NCBI GenBank assembly: GCA_020741375.1
Contig: DYZF01000257.1
Location: 1 to 11,367, forward strand
Direction: 5' to 3'
DNA from: Tessaracoccus flavescens
Lineage (GTDB): Bacteria; Actinomycetota; Actinomycetes; Propionibacteriales; Propionibacteriaceae
Length of the DNA stretch: 11,367 nucleotides
Within the stretch, counting starts at the first letter, position 1. The number at the start of each line of letters is the position of its first letter. The notes beneath the pieces are model-generated. The model did no database searches and had not been told where the DNA came from. It saw only the letters and a program-made list of their open reading frames with translations. The position numbers were made by a program, and so were the translations under genes. Below, piece by piece: positions 6,531 through 11,367 of the stretch.

Positions 6531-7520
6531 ATGCCCCTCAAGACGTCAACCGGCGCCCAGTACACGCGCATCCTCGGCGTTGGCGGAGCCCGCGGCAGCC
6601 GCGTGGTGACCAACGAAGAGATGTGCACGATGATCGACTCCACGCCGGAGTGGATCGAGCAGCGCACCGGCATCACCGAGCGACGCTGGGTCTCCGACGG
6701 CGAAAATGTCCTGACTCTGGCCACCGAAGCCGCCCGCAAGGCCATTGAACGCGCCGGCATCCAGCCCGAGCAGATCGACGCCGTCATCGTCTCGACGGTG
6801 TCGCACTTCATGCAGACCCCCGGCCTGGCCACCATCTTGTCGGCCGAGCTCGGACTCACCAGCCCGGCAGCGTTCGACTTGTCGGCCGCCTGCGCAGGCT
6901 TCTGCTACGGCGTCGGCATGGCTGATTCCCTCGTGCGCGGCGGCACCGCCACCAACGTCCTGGTGGTCGGTTCCGAGGTGCTGAGCAAGTTCATCAACTT
7001 CGACGATCGCGGCACGGCCTTCCTGTTCTCCGATGGAGCCGGCGCCGTCGTCATCGGTGCCAGCGACACCCCGGGCATCGGCCCCACCATCTGGGGCTCC
7101 AAGCCCGAGGGCCACGAGATCATCACGATCGACGACTGGAAGTCGATGGAGCCCGAGCGCGAGGCACCCATCCTCCGCATGGACGGCCGCGAGGTGTTCA
7201 AGTGGGCCACCACCGCCATCGCGGATCGCGTCGTCGAGACCCTCGACGCGTCGGGCCTCACCCCCGACGAACTCGACTGCTTCATCCCCCACCAGGCCAA
7301 CAACCGGATCACCGATTCGATGTTGCGCCACCTCAAGCTGCCCGAGACGGTCACGGTCGCCCGCGACATCGTCAACATGGGCAATTCGTCCGCGGCCTCG
7401 GTGCCGTTGGCGATGGAGGCTCTGCTCGAAAGCGGGCAGGCCAAGAGCGGTGACAGTGCATTGATCATCGGATTTGGAGCGGGCCTCGTGTTCGCCGGCC
7501 AAACCGTGATCCTGCCCTGA
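6531..7520 (+). CDS. fabH: Beta-ketoacyl-ACP synthase III
   Basis: Starts fatty-acid chains by condensing an acyl-CoA primer with malonyl-ACP. The 329-residue product carries the Cys-His-Asn triad: Cys121 in [12 protein letters not shown], His254 in IPHQANNRI and Asn285 in [10 protein letters not shown]. The DGREVFKWA and [13 protein letters not shown] stretches are also family features. Primer choice (acetyl-CoA or branched acyl-CoA) is not readable with confidence, though actinobacterial FabH enzymes often take branched primers. The ATG at 6531 is six bases after the fabD stop, with a weak GAGTGAG-like ribosome site, so coupling to fabD translation is likely. The presence of fabH between fabD and acpP matches the Streptomyces order and differs from the mycobacterial fas-II operon. 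Confidence 0.96.
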   Translation: MPLKTSTGAQYTRILGVGGARGSRVVTNEEMCTMIDSTPEWIEQRTGITERRWVSDGENVLTLATEAARKAIERAGIQPEQIDAVIVSTVSHFMQTPGLATILSAELGLTSPAAFDLSAACAGFCYGVGMADSLVRGGTATNVLVVGSEVLSKFINFDDRGTAFLFSDGAGAVVIGASDTPGIGPTIWGSKPEGHEIITIDDWKSMEPEREAPILRMDGREVFKWATTAIADRVVETLDASGLTPDELDCFIPHQANNRITDSMLRHLKLPETVTVARDIVNMGNSSAASVPLAMEALLESGQAKSGDSALIIGFGAGLVFAGQTVILP

Positions 7521-7557
7521 AACGCGAACCCTCACCACACATTGGAAGGAGCCAATC

Positions 7558-7803
7558 ATGGCTAGCACTGAAGACATCCGCGCCGACCTTGCCGAGATCG
7601 TCAACGACATCGCCGGCGTCGCCACCGACGACGTCCAGCTCGAGAAGTCGTTCGTCGACGACCTCGGCGTGGATTCGCTGTCGATGGTCGAGATCATCTA
7701 CGCCTGCGAGGAGAAGTTCGGCGTGTCCATCCCCGATGAGGACGCCAAGAACCTCAAGACCGTCGGCGACGCCGTTTCCTACATCGAGCGCGCTGCCAAC
7801 TGA
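7558..7803 (+). CDS. acpP: Acyl carrier protein
   Basis: An 81-residue acidic carrier that holds growing acyl chains on a 4'-phosphopantetheine arm. The attachment serine is Ser40 in the conserved DDLGVDSLSMVEI. The four-helix pattern is complete, with a helix I region EDIRADLAEIVNDIAG and a helix III region DEDAKNLKTVGDAV. A very good ribosome site, GGAAGGAG, lies about six bases before the ATG, in line with the high ACP abundance expected. It follows fabH by 37 bases and precedes fabF by 84 bases, a gap that contains a perfect 12-bp stem. Length and sequence are normal for a fatty-acid ACP, and the operon position rules out a polyketide-only carrier. Confidence 0.97.
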   Translation: MASTEDIRADLAEIVNDIAGVATDDVQLEKSFVDDLGVDSLSMVEIIYACEEKFGVSIPDEDAKNLKTVGDAVSYIERAAN

Positions 7804-7812
7804 CCTCAAATC

Positions 7813-7847
7813 GCTGTCGGCCGCGGCGCTGAGCTGCGGCCGACAGC
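7813..7847 (+). terminator. Perfect 12-bp stem-loop between acpP and fabF (attenuator, processing or stabilising hairpin)
   Basis: Arms GCTGTCGGCCGC (7813-7824) and GCGGCCGACAGC (7836-7847) pair without mismatch around an 11-base loop. It starts 10 bases after the acpP stop. No T-run follows (CACCCCACCCC), so it is not a classical Rho-independent terminator. It may act as a U-less partial terminator or as a 3' stabiliser that lets acpP be made in excess over fabF. The structure is seen; the role is inference. Confidence 0.6.
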
Positions 7848-7887
7848 ACCCCACCCCACAACCATTGACTCACCTTCGAGGAGCCCC

Positions 7888-9144
<1,257 letters not shown>

Positions 9145-9173
9145 TCATCCAACGCGTCGGCTCGCGCCTCCCG

Positions 9174-9683
9174 TCAGACGACGTGGTGCAGCCAGCGCAC
9201 CGGCGCGTCTTCGCTGGCGTGGCGGAAGACGTCGAGCTCGTCGTCCCACGGCACCCCGAGGAGCCGCTCCAGAGCCTTGAAGATGGGCTCCCCACCGAGG
9301 GCGTCGATCGCGACCGCGTGCTTGAGCCGGTCCTCCGGCACGACGATGTCGCCGTGGACCCCGGTCATGGCCGTGAAGGCGCCGAGGTGCGGCGTGAAGG
9401 CGTACCGCTGACCGTCGCTCGATTGCGTGGGTTCCTCGGTCACCTCGAAGCGCACGACGCCCAGCTTGGCGAGCGCGGACGAGAGAGCAGCGCCCACCCC
9501 GACGTTGCCGGTCCACGACAACTCGGCGCGTTGGGTGCCTGGTTCGGCCGGCTGGTCGGTCCAAGCCAGGGAGACGCGGGAGCCAAGCGCGGCACCGACG
9601 GCCCACTCGATGTGCGGGCGCAGCGCAGCGGACGCGCTGTGAATGAAGACCATTCCGCGCGTCTGAATCTGGGTACCAGACAT
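9174..9683 (-). CDS. DUF3145 family protein
   Basis: A 169-residue protein of the actinobacterial DUF3145 family, recognised from RGMVFIHSASAALRPHIEWA near the N-terminus and from DELDVFRHASEDAPVRWLHH near the C-terminus. Further conserved-looking parts are YAFTPHLGAFTAMTGVHGD and PEDRLKHAVAIDALGG. There is no signal peptide or membrane segment, so it is likely cytoplasmic. No biochemical function is established for this family to my knowledge. It is convergent with fabF, 29 bases apart, and from memory the same gene commonly lies next to fabF in other Actinobacteria, which hints at a link with fatty-acid or envelope lipid metabolism (inference). An AGGAGGG site lies about ten bases before the ATG at 9683, slightly long but acceptable. 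Confidence 0.9.
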   Translation of the reverse strand: MSGTQIQTRGMVFIHSASAALRPHIEWAVGAALGSRVSLAWTDQPAEPGTQRAELSWTGNVGVGAALSSALAKLGVVRFEVTEEPTQSSDGQRYAFTPHLGAFTAMTGVHGDIVVPEDRLKHAVAIDALGGEPIFKALERLLGVPWDDELDVFRHASEDAPVRWLHHVV

Positions 9684-9748
9684 GTGTGGTTGTCCCTCCT
9701 GGTTAGGCCGGATTGCCTTCCCCTGCGATCAAGCGCCAACCAGTGGGT

Positions 9749-9788
9749 GCGCCCATTGTGCCCATGGGCGCGGCACAAAAGCAATGGG
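9749..9788. repeat. Nested inverted repeats between DUF3145 and the S9 peptidase gene
   Basis: Three overlapping symmetries are visible: GCGCCCAT (9749-9756) with ATGGGCGC (9764-9771); TTGTGCC (9756-9762) with GGCACAA (9772-9778); and CCCATTG (9752-9758) with CAATGGG (9782-9788). The 10-base palindrome GCCCATGGGC lies inside at 9760-9769. The set is in a divergent promoter region, so a two-way operator or alternative hairpins are possible. No regulator is known. Confidence 0.5.
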
Positions 9789-9790
9789 GG

Positions 9791-9819
9791 TTGTCAGAGC
9801 GCACCCGGCCGGGTAGACA
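9791..9819 (+). promoter_or_regulatory. Candidate promoter of the S9 peptidase gene (TTGTCA-N17-TAGACA), leaderless
   Basis: TTGTCA at 9791-9796 differs from the -35 consensus by one base; exactly 17 bases later TAGACA (9814-9819) could serve as -10, though it matches only half of TATAAT. Its end lies six bases before the ATG at 9826, which would make the mRNA leaderless, the same geometry as for fasR. The AAGGTGG directly before ATG is too close to act as a normal ribosome site. Confidence 0.45.
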
Positions 9820-9825
9820 AGGTGG

Positions 9826-11367
9826 ATGCGCAGGTCTCTTGAGTCCGTTCTCCATTACCCCGACGCCGTCTCCCAGGTGCAGGCCACCGCTGAGGCCACT
9901 TACTGGCTGGCGACGATCGCCGCGGAGGACGGTCGCGTGACCGTGCGCCGCACTGACGGCAACCACGTCGTCGACGTCACCCCTGAGGCGAACGTCCGCT
10001 CCCGGGCGATGGAGTACGGCGGCGGCGCGTACAGCGCCGATGGGCTCACCATCGCGTACTGCGACGACCGAACCAAGCGCGTCCACCTCGTCGACGGCGA
10101 CGCTCACCGCCCCCTTACCCCGGCCGACTCCCAGTTCGTCTACGGCGGACTGCACCTCTCGCTGGCCGACGGCGTCGTACTCGCCGTCCGCGAGGATCAT
10201 TCGGCCGAACCGGAGCCTCGCACCGAGATCGTCGCCCTGTCCGTGCACTCCGACGGCGACGACGAAGGTCGCGTGGTGGCAACCGGCGCCGACTTCTACG
10301 CCGGCCCGGTGCTGCACGGCGGCCGGGTGGCGTGGTACCAGTGGAACCACCCCAACATGAGCTGGGACACGGCGTCGGTGTGGACGGCCTCGCTCGCCGA
10401 CCCCTCCGATGCGGCGCCGGTCTACGAGCGCGACGGCGTGAGCGCCCAGCATCCGCTATGGCTGGGCGACGGGAAGCTGGCCTACGTCACCGACGAGCAC
10501 GGCTACTGGAACTGGCGCGTCGACGGCGGGGCCGAGTGGCGCGTCGACCACGACTGCGACGGCCCCACGTGGGTGCTGAACGGCCCGCAGGCCGCCGTCG
10601 TGGATGAGCGATCGATCGCCACCGTCGAGTACATCGACGGCCGCGGCGTGCTGGCCGTGTGGGACACCCTGTCCGGCGACGTCACCCGCCTGCTGACCGA
10701 CAGCACCGACATCGAGTCGGTCGCGGCGTCCGCGGGTCAGGTGGTCGCGGTGGTGCAATGGGCCGACCGCCCGGCCACCGTTACGTCGGTCGCGGCAGAT
10801 GGGGTGCGCGCACAGCTCGCGGGAGGCGCCGTCGACGGCGAAGTGGGCGACATCGCCCTGCCGCAGTCGCACTGGGCCGACGGCCCCGCCGGACCGGTGC
10901 AGGGCTGGCTCTACCTTCCGTCCGAGCCGAACCCGCCGCTGATCGTCTTCACCCACGGCGGGCCCACCGCCATGGCCGGCGCCAGCTACGACGCGACGAT
11001 CCAGTTCTGGGTGTCTCGCGGATTCGCCGTCGTGGACGTGAACTATTCGGGCTCAACCGGGTTCGGGCGCGAGTACCGCGATCGCCTGCGCGGCCAGTGG
11101 GGCGAGCTCGACGTCGCCGACGCCGAGGCGATGGTGCGCTCCATCACCGGAGCGGGGCTCGCCGATCCGGCACGCGTCGCCATCACCGGCGGCTCCGCAG
11201 GCGGTTTCACGACGCTGAAGTCGCTGGTGTCGACCGACGTATACGCCGCAGGCATCAGCCGCTACGGCATCGGCTACCTGCCGACGCTGGCCACCGACAC
11301 GCACAAGGCCGAGTCCAGGTACTGCGACGGGCTGGTCGCGCCGTGGCCCGAGGGTCGCGACGTCTAC
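9826..11367 (+). CDS. S9 family (prolyl oligopeptidase-like) serine peptidase, 5' part (3' end outside window)
   Basis: The frame is open from the ATG at 9826 to the window edge, 514 codons with no stop. It starts MRRSLESVLHYPDAVSQVQA. Residues 1 to about 350 form a repeat-rich beta-propeller-like region (for example MEYGGGAYSADG and WLGDGKLAYVTDEHG). The alpha/beta-hydrolase domain follows, with the oxyanion-side IVFTHGGPT (His377), VDVNYSGSTGFGREYRDRL and the nucleophile elbow TGGSAGGF (Ser457). Family members are about 600-660 residues, so the Asp and His of the triad should lie just beyond the window. There is no signal peptide, so it should act in the cytoplasm on short peptides. It is divergent from the DUF3145 gene across a 142-base region. 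Acyl-peptide hydrolase or dipeptidyl peptidase activity cannot be distinguished here. An unrelated role to fatty-acid synthesis is likely. Confidence 0.93.
   Translation, partial: MRRSLESVLHYPDAVSQVQATAEATYWLATIAAEDGRVTVRRTDGNHVVDVTPEANVRSRAMEYGGGAYSADGLTIAYCDDRTKRVHLVDGDAHRPLTPADSQFVYGGLHLSLADGVVLAVREDHSAEPEPRTEIVALSVHSDGDDEGRVVATGADFYAGPVLHGGRVAWYQWNHPNMSWDTASVWTASLADPSDAAPVYERDGVSAQHPLWLGDGKLAYVTDEHGYWNWRVDGGAEWRVDHDCDGPTWVLNGPQAAVVDERSIATVEYIDGRGVLAVWDTLSGDVTRLLTDSTDIESVAASAGQVVAVVQWADRPATVTSVAADGVRAQLAGGAVDGEVGDIALPQSHWADGPAGPVQGWLYLPSEPNPPLIVFTHGGPTAMAGASYDATIQFWVSRGFAVVDVNYSGSTGFGREYRDRLRGQWGELDVADAEAMVRSITGAGLADPARVAITGGSAGGFTTLKSLVSTDVYAAGISRYGIGYLPTLATDTHKAESRYCDGLVAPWPEGRDVY

Noticed and set aside
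9440..9784. A 114-codon minus-strand frame overlapping the DUF3145 start
   Set aside because: It runs out of frame through DUF3145 and the repeat-containing intergenic region, with an Arg/Ser/Pro-rich product lacking any motif.

Overview
The window is high-GC and gene-dense. It looks like a chromosomal core locus of an actinobacterium. The order fasR-fabD-fabH-acpP-fabF with a DUF3145 gene beside it and an E1-only pyruvate dehydrogenase gene (aceE) nearby is, from my knowledge of Streptomyces, Mycobacterium and Propionibacterium genomes, characteristic of Actinobacteria. Having fabH inside the cluster and only one KAS gene fits Streptomyces or Propionibacteriales better than Mycobacterium. 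The exact genus cannot be read from the sequence; Propionibacteriaceae is a guess.

Left part (1-4148), minus strand: the 5' two-thirds-kilobase and more of aceE (its 3' end runs off the left edge), then a small acidic 69-residue protein, then an apparent three-gene unit read right to left: an alanine/glycine:cation symporter, a FlK-like hot-dog thioesterase and a PHP-domain metal-dependent hydrolase. The last two overlap by four bases (GTGA).

Middle part (4149-9144), plus strand: a divergent 111-bp control region with two inverted repeats, then the PucR/FasR-type regulator (probably leaderless), then a 156-bp control region carrying a TTTGT-N9-ACAAA inverted repeat and a GGTACC pair, then the type II fatty-acid synthase initiation/elongation genes fabD, fabH, acpP and fabF. 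FabD loads malonyl on ACP, FabH starts chains from acyl-CoA, FabF elongates, and the regulator presumably senses supply and controls the fab promoter. A perfect 12-bp stem sits between acpP and fabF.

Right part (9145-11367): a DUF3145 gene convergent with fabF, then a divergent intergenic region with nested inverted repeats, then the first 514 codons of an S9 prolyl-oligopeptidase-like gene that runs off the right edge.

Nothing in the window is mobile, and I saw no tRNA, rRNA or CRISPR. Coding content is ordinary; the points worth following are the regulatory structures, the thioesterase triad and the small acidic protein. No intergenic gap exceeds about 160 bases.
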